From Amphibacillus xylanus NBRC 15112 (GTDB lineage: Bacteria; Bacillota; Bacilli; Bacillales; Amphibacillaceae), in assembly GCF_000307165.1 (NCBI RefSeq), contig NC_018704.1, positions 1,488,001 to 1,552,000 on the forward strand: 64,000 nucleotides of DNA. Reading direction: 5' to 3'. Under the pieces are notes generated by a model. It was not told the origin of the DNA, did not search any database, and saw only the letters and a program-made list of their open reading frames with translations. Positions 27,830-37,689 of the stretch are shown here, piece after piece (position 1 is the stretch's first letter; the number at the start of each line of letters is the position of its first letter). Position numbers and translations under genes: made by a program.

Positions 27830-27863
27830 TAAAGAAAAGGGAACACGAAGAAGTGCTCCCTTA
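27830..27863 (-). terminator. Terminator after tsf
   Basis: AAGGGAACAC (27837-27846) pairs with GTGCTCCCTT (27853-27862) with a G.U pair, then TTCTTTAC on the minus strand. Moderately strong. Confidence 0.75.
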
Positions 27864-27876
27864 AATTAAGTCATCA

Positions 27877-28761
27877 TTAGTTCTTCATTTGATTAAGTAC
27901 TTCTTCCGCAAAGTTTTCTTCGCGTTTTTCAATTCCTTCACCAACTTGGTAACGTGTAAATGAACGAACTGTAGCACCTTTATCTGCTACTAATTTCTTA
28001 ACTTTTACGTCTGGATCCTTAACAAAGCTTTGCTCTAATAAGCTAATGTCTTCAAAGAATTTGCCTAAACGTCCCTCAACCATTTTCTCAACGATCTTTT
28101 CTGGTTTTCCTTCATTTAGAGCTTGTTGTTTTAAGACTTCTCTTTCTCTTTCAACTAACTCAGCATCAACATCGTCACGTGAAATAAATTGTGGATTAGC
28201 TGCAGCAATATGCATTGCGATATCTCTTGCAAATTCTGCATCTGTTGTACCTTCTAATAATACTAATGTACCAATAGTACCATTTAAGTGTGTATATGCA
28301 CCAAATACATCTGCATCTGTTTTATCAACTAATACAAAGCGGCGTAATGTGATTTTTTCACCAATTGTTGCAACAGCTTTGTTAATGTGTGTTTCAACAG
28401 TGTCGCCATTTCCGTTTAATGGTTGTGCTAAAGCTTCTTCTAAGTTGCTTGGTTTTTGAGAAATTAAGTGCTCTGCTAACTCTTTAACAAGCGCTTGGAA
28501 TTGATCATTCTTTGTAACAAAGTCTGTTTCACAGTTAATTTCTAATAATACAGCTGTATTACCTTCAATTAATGTATAAGCAGTACCCTCTGCTGCGATT
28601 CGATCAGCTTTTTTAGCTGCGCTAGAGATACCTTTTTCACGTAAATAATCAATGGCTTTTTCCATATCACCATCAGTTTCTTGTAAAGCTTTTTTACAGT
28701 CCATCATACCTGCACCAGTTTTTTCGCGTAACTCTTTTACCATAGCTGCCGTAATCTTCAT
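27877..28761 (-). CDS. tsf: Elongation factor Ts
   Basis: Nucleotide exchange factor for EF-Tu. 294 residues from [26 protein letters not shown], a conserved N-terminal UBA-like module with the TGAGMMDCK motif; two core subdomains follow with [11 protein letters not shown] (TDFV motif at about 80-83) and a C-terminal module. AAGGAGG is 9 nt before the ATG. Downstream of rpsB, with a hairpin terminator in between that allows different expression levels. Confidence 0.97.
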   Translation of the reverse strand: MKITAAMVKELREKTGAGMMDCKKALQETDGDMEKAIDYLREKGISSAAKKADRIAAEGTAYTLIEGNTAVLLEINCETDFVTKNDQFQALVKELAEHLISQKPSNLEEALAQPLNGNGDTVETHINKAVATIGEKITLRRFVLVDKTDADVFGAYTHLNGTIGTLVLLEGTTDAEFARDIAMHIAAANPQFISRDDVDAELVEREREVLKQQALNEGKPEKIVEKMVEGRLGKFFEDISLLEQSFVKDPDVKVKKLVADKGATVRSFTRYQVGEGIEKREENFAEEVLNQMKN

Positions 28762-28800
28762 GTCTATTTCCTCCTTATAATAGTTAAGCATACGTTTTTA

Positions 28801-28836
28801 AAAAAAGGTGATAAAAGGTTCCCCCCTTATCACCTC
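28801..28836 (-). terminator. Terminator between rpsB and tsf
   Basis: AGGTGATAA (28806-28814) pairs with TTATCACCT (28827-28835), extended in the loop by GG/CC, and followed on the minus strand by a run of T. Probably partial, since tsf has no obvious separate promoter. Confidence 0.78.
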
Positions 28837-28845
28837 TTTAACATG

Positions 28846-29628
28846 TTATTCTTGTTCAACAGGTGTTTCTTCAACTTCGACTTCTTCAGTTGTAACTTCA
28901 ACATCAGCTACTTCTGCTTCTGTTTGAGCTACTTCTTCAGTTTCTTCACCTTGTTTAGCTTCTAAAATTGCATCTGCCATTGTTGAAGTTAATAGTTTAA
29001 CCGCACGAATTGCATCGTCGTTAGCTGGGATAACATAATCGATTTCATCTGGATCACAGTTTGTATCAACAATCCCAACGATTGGAATGTTAAGTTTTTT
29101 CGCTTCTGCCACTGCAATACGCTCTTTACGTGGATCAACAACGAATAAAACGTCAGGAAGTTTCTTCATATCTTTAATTCCGCCTAAAAACTTAACTAGA
29201 CGATCTTTTTCTTTTAATAGGTTAACTGTTTCTTTCTTAGGTAAAACATCAAATGTTCCGTCTTCTTCCATTCTTTCAATGTCTTTTAGACGGTTAATGC
29301 TTTTACGAATTGTTTCGAAGTTAGTTAATGTACCACCTAACCAACGTTGGTTAATGTAGTATTGGCCTGAGCGGATAGCTTCTTCTTTAATTGCTTCTTG
29401 AGCTTGTTTCTTCGTACCAACAAATAGTACGCTACCACCGTTCTCAGCAACTTCTCTGATGAAGTTGTAAGCAACATCAACCATTTTAACTGTTTTTTGT
29501 AAATCAATAATATAAATTCCGTTTCTTTCCGTGAAAATGTATTTTTTCATTTTCGGATTCCAGCGACGTGTTTGGTGTCCAAAATGAACACCTGCTTCTA
29601 GTAGTTGTTTCATTGAAATAACTGCCAT
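28846..29628 (-). CDS. rpsB: 30S ribosomal protein S2
   Basis: Late-joining small-subunit protein near the 30S neck. 260 residues with [36 protein letters not shown] and [19 protein letters not shown]. The last 35 residues are an acidic Glu/Val/Thr-rich tail ([12 protein letters not shown]...), commonly longer in halotolerant Bacillaceae. AGGAGG lies 11 nt before the ATG. It has its own promoter in the gap after swrB. Confidence 0.97.
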   Translation of the reverse strand: MAVISMKQLLEAGVHFGHQTRRWNPKMKKYIFTERNGIYIIDLQKTVKMVDVAYNFIREVAENGGSVLFVGTKKQAQEAIKEEAIRSGQYYINQRWLGGTLTNFETIRKSINRLKDIERMEEDGTFDVLPKKETVNLLKEKDRLVKFLGGIKDMKKLPDVLFVVDPRKERIAVAEAKKLNIPIVGIVDTNCDPDEIDYVIPANDDAIRAVKLLTSTMADAILEAKQGEETEEVAQTEAEVADVEVTTEEVEVEETPVEQE

Positions 29629-29751
29629 TTTTTTTATTCCTCCTAATTGGTTTTTTTCCTCGGCTTACTTCATTTTAAATAGAAAAACTAATGATTGCTC
29701 ATTAGCACCATTTCTATAATCCGCAAGCGTGTGTATTTAACACCACAAGTA

Positions 29752-29780
29752 ACTATACCATAATGCTAATTGACAAGCAA
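29752..29780 (-). promoter_or_regulatory. rpsB: Likely rpsB promoter
   Basis: Minus strand TTGCTT (29780-29775), 17-bp spacer, TATAGT (29757-29752). The start would be about 120 nt upstream of the rpsB ATG, leaving a leader in which S2 feedback control may operate; I see no defined fold. Confidence 0.5.
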
Positions 29781-29793
29781 GCCTTAATTTCTC

Positions 29794-30282
29794 CTATCTT
29801 TGATGAAATTTTATTAACAGTTCAACTTCCGTTTTGCCTCGATTTAATTCCTTGGCAATTGCTTCTGCTGAGTAGCCTCGGTCTGCTAAGGCTAGAACTT
29901 GAGCCGCAAATGATGTTTCAACTGGCTCATCTTCATCCTTTGGCAGTAAAGGTTGATAATCTTGGTATTTTTCCGTTTCGGGCTTTGCAGTTGAAGTCGT
30001 TTGTTGAGTTGAACTAAGTATTGGTTTTTGAACTTGCGTATCATTACTGCCCGTATTAACTTTTGATTTTGTTTCAGTTTTATGATTAATCGCTTCAAGC
30101 AACTTGTCATTTTCCTCACGTATTTCTAATAAATACACCGCTAAAAGCTCTTCAATTTCTTTCTTTTGTTGATCGAGCGTTTGTTTGGTCACGGCGGGTT
30201 GATCGATTTTTATTTTAAGTTGCCTAATGATGACTAATGTTATCCCATGAATAATAAAACTAATTAATAATAAATACCCCAT
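29794..30282 (-). CDS. swrB: SwrB-like flagellar/swarming protein
   Basis: Last gene of the fla/che operon, in the position of B. subtilis swrB (ylxL), whose product promotes basal body maturation and activates export. 162 residues: a single N-terminal membrane helix (about 1-20, MGYLLLISFIIHGITLVIIR), a charged coiled coil (about 35-70), a low-complexity Gln/Thr linker, and a C-terminal helix-turn-helix-like segment ALADRGYSAEAIAKELNRGKTEVELLIKF. The topology and length match SwrB, but residue identity outside the ends looks low, so the call rests partly on position. Confidence 0.75.
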   Translation of the reverse strand: MGYLLLISFIIHGITLVIIRQLKIKIDQPAVTKQTLDQQKKEIEELLAVYLLEIREENDKLLEAINHKTETKSKVNTGSNDTQVQKPILSSTQQTTSTAKPETEKYQDYQPLLPKDEDEPVETSFAAQVLALADRGYSAEAIAKELNRGKTEVELLIKFHQR

Positions 30283-30295
30283 TTTTAAACCTCTC

Positions 30296-30613
30296 TTAAC
30301 CGTTAATATCTATTCTTGTCCCTAAATACGGGTGTGGTACTTTTTTGCTCTGTTCAGGTTCAGGCTGTTGATTGGCTGAATTAACTTTCTGATTCGGCTG
30401 ATTTTCATGTTCACTCTTATCTTTATTATTCTTTAACTTATGACCTTCTTCAAGATTTGTCACGGATCGTCGCTTCAATTCTTCTGATTGTAATTGATTT
30501 TGCGCAATCACTTCTTGCATAAACTGACCACGTTGTTGAATTTGTTCTTGAATCCGACCGACATCTTGAGTTCGTGGCAAAGCAACTTGCAACTCAACCG
30601 CTTTCCAGCTCAC
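30296..30613 (-). CDS. Uncharacterised small protein in the flagellar operon
   Basis: About 105 residues; I do not recognise a named family. The first 55 residues (SWKAVELQVALPRTQDVGRIQEQIQQRG...) are amphipathic and Gln-rich, likely helical; the rest is a disordered Asn/Lys/Gln-rich linker ending PHPYLGTRIDING. No signal peptide or membrane helix. The start is probably GTG at 30613, 10 nt after AAAGG; the earlier GTG at 30622 falls inside that site. It is wedged between fapA and swrB with 10-15 bp gaps, so co-expression with the flagellar genes is expected. B. subtilis has no gene here. Confidence 0.65.
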   Translation of the reverse strand: MSWKAVELQVALPRTQDVGRIQEQIQQRGQFMQEVIAQNQLQSEELKRRSVTNLEEGHKLKNNKDKSEHENQPNQKVNSANQQPEPEQSKKVPHPYLGTRIDING

Positions 30614-30633
30614 AATAAACACACCTTTCTTCC

Positions 30634-32004
30634 CTATAGAGGTTTAATTTCGATTTCTCCATCCTCAATATAGACTTGAGTATATTTATAAATCGAATCA
30701 GTCGTTCTTTGGTATTTACCAAATCGAAGCTCAACATTAGGGTAGAGAGCCCTTGTTACGATCAATCGTGCTATCTCCTCATCGCCAAGATTAACATTTA
30801 GACTGTCAATTTTTTGTTCAATTTTGGCCAATTTATCTTTCGTTACGTGAAGAGAATTTTTTTGTTTTAATAATAAAATTCGTTCTCTTGACGTTAATCC
30901 TCCACCTGTTCTAGCCTTTCTTTCAAGACCATCTCCAAGTTTCTTTAATTTAGTTATTTCACTCATTAATGTTCTTTTGGCGGACTCTAATTGAGTTTCT
31001 AAATCAAATTCGGCCTTATTAACCCCAATTGAAATCTCTGTTTTAGTATCCATCTTGTTGCCCACTTCTTTAGCCTCAATTGTTACACCAGCAGAGCATG
31101 TTCCACCGATAATACTTCCCGAATGACAATAAATATGGTTTTTTGCGACACATTCACCATGAATAATTGAATTATTAACGATAATATTGTGTCCTGCCTC
31201 AACTGTAGCTTGATTTATGTAGCCGATATTGATATCGCCACCAGCAATAATTTCTGCTTTTTTCAGTCCAGCAACACCTTCACTAATCGTAATGTTCCCG
31301 CCTGCTTTTAAGTAACTAGCTTCTACTAAACCATAAACATGAATATCCCCTTCTGCTTCAACGCGATATCCAGTAGGTACATTTCCACGAATAACAATCG
31401 AACCAACAAAACTTATATTTCCTGTTTTCATTGACAAATCTTCGTTAACTTCATAAACATTATGTACATTAATTCTATTCCCTGTCACACTTAGTTTACC
31501 CTTAATTTCTGAATAGAAGGCTTTATCAGTTTCATTATATACAACATTTTTACCGGCACGCATTTTTACCGGCCTTGCTTTTCGATAAGGTAATTTCTTA
31601 CCGAAAATGTCATAACCAAAATCACCATCAATTGGATCGGTAATGTATGCTATTTTTTCATTCACTTCAATTGATGGTATACGTTTAATATCTCTAAAAC
31701 TTCTTTTATCATCGATATCTATCTCATCATTTTGTTCAGACAGAAATGTAATCTTTCCGTCAATACCATCAACAGGTGCTTTCCCCTTTGCAATTGATAC
31801 TGGAAAATCGGATTCATTACATTGACTTGCGATCTGACTAATAGCTTCATTATTGATACCGGATACAATTTTGTTCTCGCTTAACCATTCCCTGATTAAC
31901 TTCTCGTTAATCTTATCGGCATCATATGGTTCAAGCAATTGAATCGTTGCAGCCATTTTATCTTCTGATACAAATAATATGAAATGATCATTTAAGTCTA
32001 CCAT
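30634..32004 (-). CDS. FapA family protein (DUF342)
   Basis: Member of the FapA/DUF342 family, polymer-like right-handed beta-solenoid proteins; a Vibrio member affects polar flagellar assembly, but the role in Firmicutes is unclear. 456 residues: FapA_N (about 80-240, with GKITFLSEQNDEIDIDDKRSFRDIKRIPSIEVNEKIAY shortened here to its gist), then repeated beta-strand segments (GNISFVGSIVIRGNVPTGY, AEGDIHVYGLVEAS, AGGNITISEGVAG, AGGDINIGYINQATVEAG) from 240 to 330, and a C-terminal coiled coil around 335-410. It follows sigD by about 125 bp beyond a terminator, an addition to the B. subtilis order. Confidence 0.85.
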   Translation of the reverse strand: MVDLNDHFILFVSEDKMAATIQLLEPYDADKINEKLIREWLSENKIVSGINNEAISQIASQCNESDFPVSIAKGKAPVDGIDGKITFLSEQNDEIDIDDKRSFRDIKRIPSIEVNEKIAYITDPIDGDFGYDIFGKKLPYRKARPVKMRAGKNVVYNETDKAFYSEIKGKLSVTGNRINVHNVYEVNEDLSMKTGNISFVGSIVIRGNVPTGYRVEAEGDIHVYGLVEASYLKAGGNITISEGVAGLKKAEIIAGGDINIGYINQATVEAGHNIIVNNSIIHGECVAKNHIYCHSGSIIGGTCSAGVTIEAKEVGNKMDTKTEISIGVNKAEFDLETQLESAKRTLMSEITKLKKLGDGLERKARTGGGLTSRERILLLKQKNSLHVTKDKLAKIEQKIDSLNVNLGDEEIARLIVTRALYPNVELRFGKYQRTTDSIYKYTQVYIEDGEIEIKPL

Positions 32005-32041
32005 TACTGATTCTCCCTTTTTATCGTAACAAAATTTTGAT

Positions 32042-32104
32042 GAAAAAACCTAAACTAGTCTCATAATTAATCTCATTTAATTACGTTCAAACTACTTTAG
32101 GTTA
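32042..32104 (-). terminator. Terminator after sigD
   Basis: AACCTAAACTAG (32047-32058) pairs with CTACTTTAGGTT (32092-32103), one mismatch, long 33-nt loop, followed on the minus strand by TTTTTTCATC. Some of the fla/che message probably ends here, before fapA and swrB. Confidence 0.7.
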
Positions 32105-32128
32105 TTTTCTGTGTCTATTTATAAACTG

Positions 32129-32893
32129 CTAAGATGATCGTAAGGATTGCTTCAATTTAAAAATCGCTTGTTTATGAATTTGAGAGATTCTAGATGTAGT
32201 TAATGATAAAACTTGGCCAATTTCTGTTAGTGTTAATTCATCATGATAAAACAAACTGATCACAAGTTGTTCGTTTTTATTCAAGCTTTTAATTGATTCT
32301 GCTAATTCAGTATAATTTTCTTCCTGTACTAAATGCTCTTCAGGTGATAATTGATCATGATCAATGATACTGTATCCAATCCCCTCTTTTGCATCATCTG
32401 GGTCATCTGATGCCCGCTGTTCAATAGAAAGAAGATTTGCAAACATTGCATCTTTATAACTAGTCTCAACTTCATCGCGTGTCATATTTAAATAATCAGC
32501 AATTTCTGAAGACGTTGGGGTTCTTTGTAATTTTTGTGTTAATTCACTTGATGCTTGTTCAATCTTTTTCGCCTTTTCTCTAGTTGATCTTGGCAACCAG
32601 TCTTCCTTCCTTAATCCATCGATTATAGCACCACGGATGCGGAAGGAAGCGTATGTGTCAAATTTCAAATCACGATTAAGATCGAACTTTTGTAGAGCAT
32701 CATATAATCCAAATAAACCTAAACTTCTTATTTCATCTCGTTGAACGTTTTTAGGTAAATGACTCGAAATTCGTTGCGTATGATAATCAACCAAATACAA
32801 ATAATGTTCAACGAGTTGGTTGGTGGTATGCTCATCTTTATATTTAATGTAATTTTCCCATAGTTGTTCAATATGCTTGTCCTTATTTCCCAA
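32129..32893 (-). CDS. sigD: RNA polymerase sigma factor for motility genes (sigma-D/FliA)
   Basis: Sigma-28 type factor directing late flagellar, chemotaxis and autolysin genes. 254 residues. Region 2 contains GLFGLYDALQKFD and FDTYASFRIRGAIIDGLRKEDWLPRSTR, the signature of this subclass; region 3 is KKIEQASSELTQKL; region 4 is LVISLFYHDELTLTEIGQVLSLTTSRISQIHKQAI. The start seems to be TTG at 32893 with GAGG eight nt upstream. Near the distal end of the fla/che operon, as in B. subtilis, where distance from the promoter affects how many cells become motile. Confidence 0.96.
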   Translation of the reverse strand: MGNKDKHIEQLWENYIKYKDEHTTNQLVEHYLYLVDYHTQRISSHLPKNVQRDEIRSLGLFGLYDALQKFDLNRDLKFDTYASFRIRGAIIDGLRKEDWLPRSTREKAKKIEQASSELTQKLQRTPTSSEIADYLNMTRDEVETSYKDAMFANLLSIEQRASDDPDDAKEGIGYSIIDHDQLSPEEHLVQEENYTELAESIKSLNKNEQLVISLFYHDELTLTEIGQVLSLTTSRISQIHKQAIFKLKQSLRSS

Positions 32894-32964
32894 TCCAATC
32901 GCCTCGCTTTCATCATTATTTGTTAACTATCATTATGTTAATGATTTGAAAGTGTGAGTGGATT

Positions 32965-33465
32965 TTATATCTCTTTTGATCCTTGGCTTATCGTGCGTAT
33001 GTAGAGCATCGATGTTTCTGGAGAAAACTCAATCGTTCGTCCACTGTTTCCATGAACATCTTCCGCGATAATCGGAATTTGGTAATCTCCAAGTTGTTTT
33101 TTTACCGCTTCTACATTACGTTGACCGACACGAAGCATATCGTTTTTCGCACTAAATGCAAACATTTGTGCGCCACCAGCTATCTTAGCTTTAAGAGCAT
33201 ATTTTCTCGCACCGTCTTTCAAAAGTGTATCGACTAATATAGGAATTGCAGTATCTGCATATTTATACTGATTCAATCCTTCTTTTTTTGCCGATTTTGA
33301 ATCTGGTAACATAACATGTGCCATCCCGGCAATTTTTATTGTTGGATCATAGATTACGACACCAACACAAGAGCCCAAACCTGAAGTTCGAATGACATCA
33401 GGCGCTTTAACAAACTTTAAATCTGCAATACCTACTTTTATAGTCTTAATTTCTTCAATTTTCAC
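32965..33465 (-). CDS. cheD: Chemoreceptor glutamine deamidase CheD
   Basis: Deamidates receptor glutamines and partners with CheC. 166 residues. The catalytic Cys lies in [15 protein letters not shown] near residue 33, and His in AGMAHVMLP near 50, with a Thr/Gly segment further on (IAGGAQMF). It begins with GTG and overlaps the cheC stop codon (GTGA), which suggests coupled translation and matched CheC:CheD amounts. Confidence 0.95.
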   Translation of the reverse strand: MKIEEIKTIKVGIADLKFVKAPDVIRTSGLGSCVGVVIYDPTIKIAGMAHVMLPDSKSAKKEGLNQYKYADTAIPILVDTLLKDGARKYALKAKIAGGAQMFAFSAKNDMLRVGQRNVEAVKKQLGDYQIPIIAEDVHGNSGRTIEFSPETSMLYIRTISQGSKEI

Positions 33466-34097
33466 TGGTCTTGCACACCTAATTTATTGAAAATTTTCAA
33501 AAACGAATCTGGGTCTGGCAATAAGAAGAAATGACCTTTGATTTGTTTTTTAACTTCTTCATGATTATCAATTATTGTCTCAATAATAATTGCATAATCA
33601 CTAACTTGCGAAAGTTCCATCAATCCTTCTGTAAGGATAGCGCCTGCCATATCAATTGTCAGAATTGGTACAGACGGTTGAAGTGATAATTTAAGAAAAT
33701 CAGATAAAGCTGTTAAGTAGGATCCTGCTAGTATGTTCCCTGCTTCTTGTAAAGCAGATAGTGCCATTTCATCATGAGGCGGATTTTCGATTGAAAAATC
33801 TGTTTGGCCTGTCATCTGTTCAACGAAATTGGTTGCTTCTTGTGATGACAGAACAAAAAACATATTACCTGGTGTTTCCCCTTCTATTCTCAAAAAGATT
33901 GCTGCGATTAATGTTTCAGAGCCACCAACTAAGTCCATCATTTCATTATAATCAACTAGTCGAACAGCAGGTATTTTCATGTCAATTTTACTTCCTAGTA
34001 ACATCGACAATGAAGTTGCAGCATTTCCCGAACCTATATTACCAACTTCCTTCAAAACGTCTAACTGATACTCCGTTATCTGATCAAATATAGACAT
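33462..34097 (-). CDS. cheC: CheY-P phosphatase CheC
   Basis: Dephosphorylates CheY-P, activity increased by CheD. 211 residues. Both pseudo-symmetric catalytic helices are present: [16 protein letters not shown] near residue 15 and [16 protein letters not shown] near 115, each with the E...N pair. It shares the fold with the N-terminal domain of FliY in this operon. Overlaps cheW by one base. Confidence 0.95.
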   Translation of the reverse strand: MSIFDQITEYQLDVLKEVGNIGSGNAATSLSMLLGSKIDMKIPAVRLVDYNEMMDLVGGSETLIAAIFLRIEGETPGNMFFVLSSQEATNFVEQMTGQTDFSIENPPHDEMALSALQEAGNILAGSYLTALSDFLKLSLQPSVPILTIDMAGAILTEGLMELSQVSDYAIIIETIIDNHEEVKKQIKGHFFLLPDPDSFLKIFNKLGVQDQ

Positions 34098-34582
34098 TAT
34101 TGCACCAGCTTTTCTCTTTGAGCCATCGTTGCTTCTTCTAAGAGTTCTTTTGATAGGATTTTCTCGATATTTAATAGAATAAATAGACGGTCTTCATACT
34201 TCGCAACGCCATCAATATAATCGATATGTAGCGAACCAACGACTTCAGGTGCTGGTTCAATCGATTTCTTAGGTATGTCAATGACATCTTGAGCAGCGTC
34301 AACGATTAAACCGACGTCCATATCATCATGATGGATAATAATAGTTCGTGTCATATCGTTATATTCTTTTGGTTCAAATCCAAATCGAGCTCTTAAGTCA
34401 ATTAATGGTGTAACAACACCACGTAGGTTTAATACGCCTTTAACAAAATCGGGTGTTCCCGGAACTCTTGTAATTGGTAGCATTCTTTCGATCGATCCAA
34501 CGAGTTGTACAGGCATTGCGTACTCTTCATCATTTAACTGAAAAACAATTGATTTTATAAATTCTGAATCTACTTGTGTCAT
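34097..34582 (-). CDS. cheW: Chemotaxis adaptor CheW
   Basis: Links chemoreceptors to CheA. About 161 residues from MTQVDSEFIKSIVFQL. SH3-like CheW fold: YAMPVQLVGSIERMLPITRVPGTPDFVKGVLNLRGVVTPLIDLR is split here between an inner and outer barrel, with the conserved Arg in NLRG. The ATG at 34582 follows an AGGAGG site; the longer frame would start inside cheA. It overlaps nothing else of note and precedes cheC. Confidence 0.95.
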   Translation of the reverse strand: MTQVDSEFIKSIVFQLNDEEYAMPVQLVGSIERMLPITRVPGTPDFVKGVLNLRGVVTPLIDLRARFGFEPKEYNDMTRTIIIHHDDMDVGLIVDAAQDVIDIPKKSIEPAPEVVGSLHIDYIDGVAKYEDRLFILLNIEKILSKELLEEATMAQREKLVQ

Positions 34583-34595
34583 AGCAATAACCTCC

Positions 34596-36608
34596 TTACT
34601 TTTTGATGAGTGCGTTTGTATCAATAATCAATGCAACTTTTCCATCACCAAGAATTGTTGCACCAGAAATTGCAAATACATTTGATAAATAGTTACCTAA
34701 CGATTTTAGAACGACCTCTTGCTGTCCAATAAATGAATCAACAATTAAACCGACCATTCTTTCTCCTTGGCGAATAATGACAATTGAATAATAGTCATCT
34801 TCTTTTTCTTCACCTGGTACTTCAAAGACCTTCTTCAGCGAAACAAGTGGTACTACTTTTCCTCTGAAATCGATAACTTGTTTATTGTGTGCAGTCATAA
34901 CTTTATCTTTATGAATAATTGCTGTTTCAAGAATTGATGATAATGGAATAGCATATACTTCATCTTCAATTTCAGTTAACATAACTGAAATGATTGTCAA
35001 TGTTAATGGTAATTGAATAGAGAAAATCGATCCCTTATTCAATTCTGAATCAATGGAAATCTTTCCACCTAGTGACTCAATCGTATTCTTCACAACATCT
35101 AATCCTACACCGCGACCTGAGATATCAGATATTTTTTCTGCAGTCGAAAAGCCACTTTCCATAATCAATTGATATACTTGTTGATCACTATAGGATTCGG
35201 CTTGCTCCGCTGTAATTATTCCATTTTTAATCGCTTTTTTCGTAACGGCATCTCGATTGATTCCAGCACCATCATCAGATATTTCAATAAACACGTGGTT
35301 ACCACTGTGATAGGCGTTTAATCTTAACGTTCCTTGTTCAGGTTTGTTTTTCGCTTTTCTTTCTTCTGGTGTCTCTATACCGTGATCTAGAGCATTTCTA
35401 ATTAGGTGTACAAGTGGATCACCAATTTCATCTATTACTGTACGATCTAACTCAGTATCAGCACCAACAATTTCTAGTTTTATATCTTTATTCAGATCTC
35501 GTCCTAATTGTCTTACCATTCGTGGGAAACGATTGAATACTTGATCAATCGGTACCATTCGCATATTTAAAATGATGTTTTGAAGATCACTTGATACTCT
35601 AGCCATTCTTTCAACTGTTTCCTGTAAATCATTATGGCGTAAATCTGCAGAAATTTGTTCAAGTCTTCCTCGATCTGTAACTAATTCTTCAAATAAATTC
35701 ATTAATGCATCTAAACGTTCAATATTTACACGAATAGTTTTGCTCGTTAATGGACGTTTCGATTGTGATTTGTCATCATTTGCTGCTGTATCTTCTTGTT
35801 GCTCATTATTTTCTACAACTTCGGTTTCTTGCTGTTCTTGAACAAATTGTTGAATGTCTAATTCACTAACTTCAACAGACTTAATTTCTGAAACTTTCAT
35901 AACTTTTTGTTCAATTTCAGTTGGCGAGTCTTTTGTAACTAAAACAACAGAAAAATCAAAATCAAAGTTTTCATCTTCTAATTCTGTTACGGATGGAACT
36001 GACTTAATCACTTCACCAATTTGTTCAAATATACCGAACACCATGTATACTCTAGCTGCTTTTAACAATGTTGTTTCTTGTAATTGTACAGTGACTTGAT
36101 AATTTTTATAGCCTTTTTCATTAGATTGCTGTAATACAGTTAATTCAAACTCATCTAAGTCTAGTTTCTGTGTTGTTGATTCCTCTGTTACTTTAGTCTT
36201 TTGTGATGCTTTTTGGTCACTCAAAGTTTCTCCAGATTGGATTGCATCTAATTTATTGACGAGTGTAGTGACATCTAACCTACCTTCACCACCATCAATA
36301 ATGTCATAAACCATCGATTCTAAAGCGTCTACAGCATTAAAGATCACATCAATAATATCGGAATTTAACTCAAGTTTATTATTTCTAACAGCATCTAGCA
36401 CGTTTTCCATATTGTGAGTTAAGTCGGCTAAATCTTGATAGCCCATGGTTGCTGACATACCTTTTAAAGTATGTGCTGATCTAAAAATTTCATTAACAAT
36501 GTTAATGTTTTTAGGATCTTTTTCTAGCTCGAGTAAATGGTCATTTAAAGATTGTATGTGTTCCTTACTTTCTTCAATGAAAACGTCAAGATATTCATTA
36601 ACTTCCAT
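34596..36608 (-). CDS. cheA: Chemotaxis histidine kinase CheA
   Basis: Receptor-controlled kinase that phosphorylates CheY and CheB. 670 residues. P1: phosphorylated His at about 46 in RSAHTLKGMSATMGY. P2: about 170-260. P3 dimerisation: MNLFEELVTDRGRLEQI. P4: N box HLIRNALDHGIE, G1 DDGAGI, G2 SGRGVGLDVV. P5 CheW-like: from about 540 (LTIISVMLTEIEDEVYAIPL). The ATG at 36608 follows GAGGTGAATAGG; a GTG nine bases further up lies within that site. One base separates it from cheB. Confidence 0.96.
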   Translation of the reverse strand: MEVNEYLDVFIEESKEHIQSLNDHLLELEKDPKNINIVNEIFRSAHTLKGMSATMGYQDLADLTHNMENVLDAVRNNKLELNSDIIDVIFNAVDALESMVYDIIDGGEGRLDVTTLVNKLDAIQSGETLSDQKASQKTKVTEESTTQKLDLDEFELTVLQQSNEKGYKNYQVTVQLQETTLLKAARVYMVFGIFEQIGEVIKSVPSVTELEDENFDFDFSVVLVTKDSPTEIEQKVMKVSEIKSVEVSELDIQQFVQEQQETEVVENNEQQEDTAANDDKSQSKRPLTSKTIRVNIERLDALMNLFEELVTDRGRLEQISADLRHNDLQETVERMARVSSDLQNIILNMRMVPIDQVFNRFPRMVRQLGRDLNKDIKLEIVGADTELDRTVIDEIGDPLVHLIRNALDHGIETPEERKAKNKPEQGTLRLNAYHSGNHVFIEISDDGAGINRDAVTKKAIKNGIITAEQAESYSDQQVYQLIMESGFSTAEKISDISGRGVGLDVVKNTIESLGGKISIDSELNKGSIFSIQLPLTLTIISVMLTEIEDEVYAIPLSSILETAIIHKDKVMTAHNKQVIDFRGKVVPLVSLKKVFEVPGEEKEDDYYSIVIIRQGERMVGLIVDSFIGQQEVVLKSLGNYLSNVFAISGATILGDGKVALIIDTNALIKK

Positions 36609-36609
36609 C

Positions 36610-37689
36610 CTATTCACCTCTAATTTTCAATAAATTTATTATCATGTCTGCAATTTCTGGTAATTGGACGACGTGATCAACGACGCCTGTTTTAACTGCA
36701 GACTTAGGCATTCCATAGACAACACACGTTTCTTCAGCTTCAGCGATGATAACCGTATTCTGTTTCTTCTTTTTCATTTCAACAATGCCATTAGCTCCGT
36801 CTGCACCCATCCCAGTCATAATGGTTCCAATTAAATTATAGTTTAATAGATTTGCTAATGATTCAAATAAAACGTCGACTGATGGTTGATGGCCACTCTT
36901 AGGCTCTTCTTTAGTAATCTTTGCTCTTAATCCTTCTTTTGTTTCTATTACTCTAAATTGATAGCCACCTGGTGCGATATAGGCAACACCATTTTCTAAT
37001 TTTTCACCATCACTAACTTCAAGTACTTTAACATGCGACAATTGATCTAAACGTTTTGCTAGTGATTCGGTGAAGCCTGGAGGCATATGCTGAACGATTA
37101 CAATCGGCGCTGGGATATTTTCAGGCAATCGTGTAATCACTTGTTGCAATGCTCTTGGTCCCCCAGTAGAAGTACCAATTCCGATAATATTCTGATTTTG
37201 CTTTGAAAAGTTTTGCGTAATACGATGAGCTGATGCTTTTGAATATTCCGGAGTTCTATTAGCTTTAGTAAATAAATCAACTTTTACTTTTGTTGCTTCT
37301 AGAACCTTGCTGATGATTTCTGACTCTATTTCTTTAATATTAAGTGAAATTGCCCCAGAAGGCTTTGTGACAAAATCAACTGCTCCTAATTCCATAGATT
37401 CAAACGTCTTATCAGCTGAATGCTTTGATAAGCTTGAAAGCATGACAACAGGCATAGGCTTTGTTTCCATAATTCTTTTTAATGCTGTTAAGCCATCCAT
37501 TTCAGGCATTTCAATATCAAGCGTAATGACATCAGGATTTAATTCATCAATCTTTTTTAATGCGTCAAGTCCATTTCTAGCAGTTCCTACTACAGTTAAT
37601 AGATGGTGAGATTCTAAAATATTTGAAATCATTTTACGCATAAAAGCAGAGTCATCAACTACTAATACTTTTATCTTTTTCACATCCAT
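36610..37689 (-). CDS. cheB: Chemoreceptor methylesterase CheB
   Basis: Removes methyl groups from receptors (and can deamidate). 359 residues. Receiver domain 1-120 with VVDDSAFMR and phospho-Asp 58 (ITLDIEMPEMDGL). After a linker, the methylesterase domain carries the triad: Ser in GIGTSTGGPRAL, His in VIVQHMPPGFT and Asp in MTGMGADGANGI. GGTAGATGG-type ribosome site. Follows flhG directly (zero gap). Confidence 0.95.
   Translation of the reverse strand: MDVKKIKVLVVDDSAFMRKMISNILESHHLLTVVGTARNGLDALKKIDELNPDVITLDIEMPEMDGLTALKRIMETKPMPVVMLSSLSKHSADKTFESMELGAVDFVTKPSGAISLNIKEIESEIISKVLEATKVKVDLFTKANRTPEYSKASAHRITQNFSKQNQNIIGIGTSTGGPRALQQVITRLPENIPAPIVIVQHMPPGFTESLAKRLDQLSHVKVLEVSDGEKLENGVAYIAPGGYQFRVIETKEGLRAKITKEEPKSGHQPSVDVLFESLANLLNYNLIGTIMTGMGADGANGIVEMKKKKQNTVIIAEAEETCVVYGMPKSAVKTGVVDHVVQLPEIADMIINLLKIRGE

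Noticed and set aside
29763-30017. Plus-strand ORF opposite swrB
   Set aside because: It covers the rpsB promoter and the end of swrB on the other strand; composition looks like a frame shadow.
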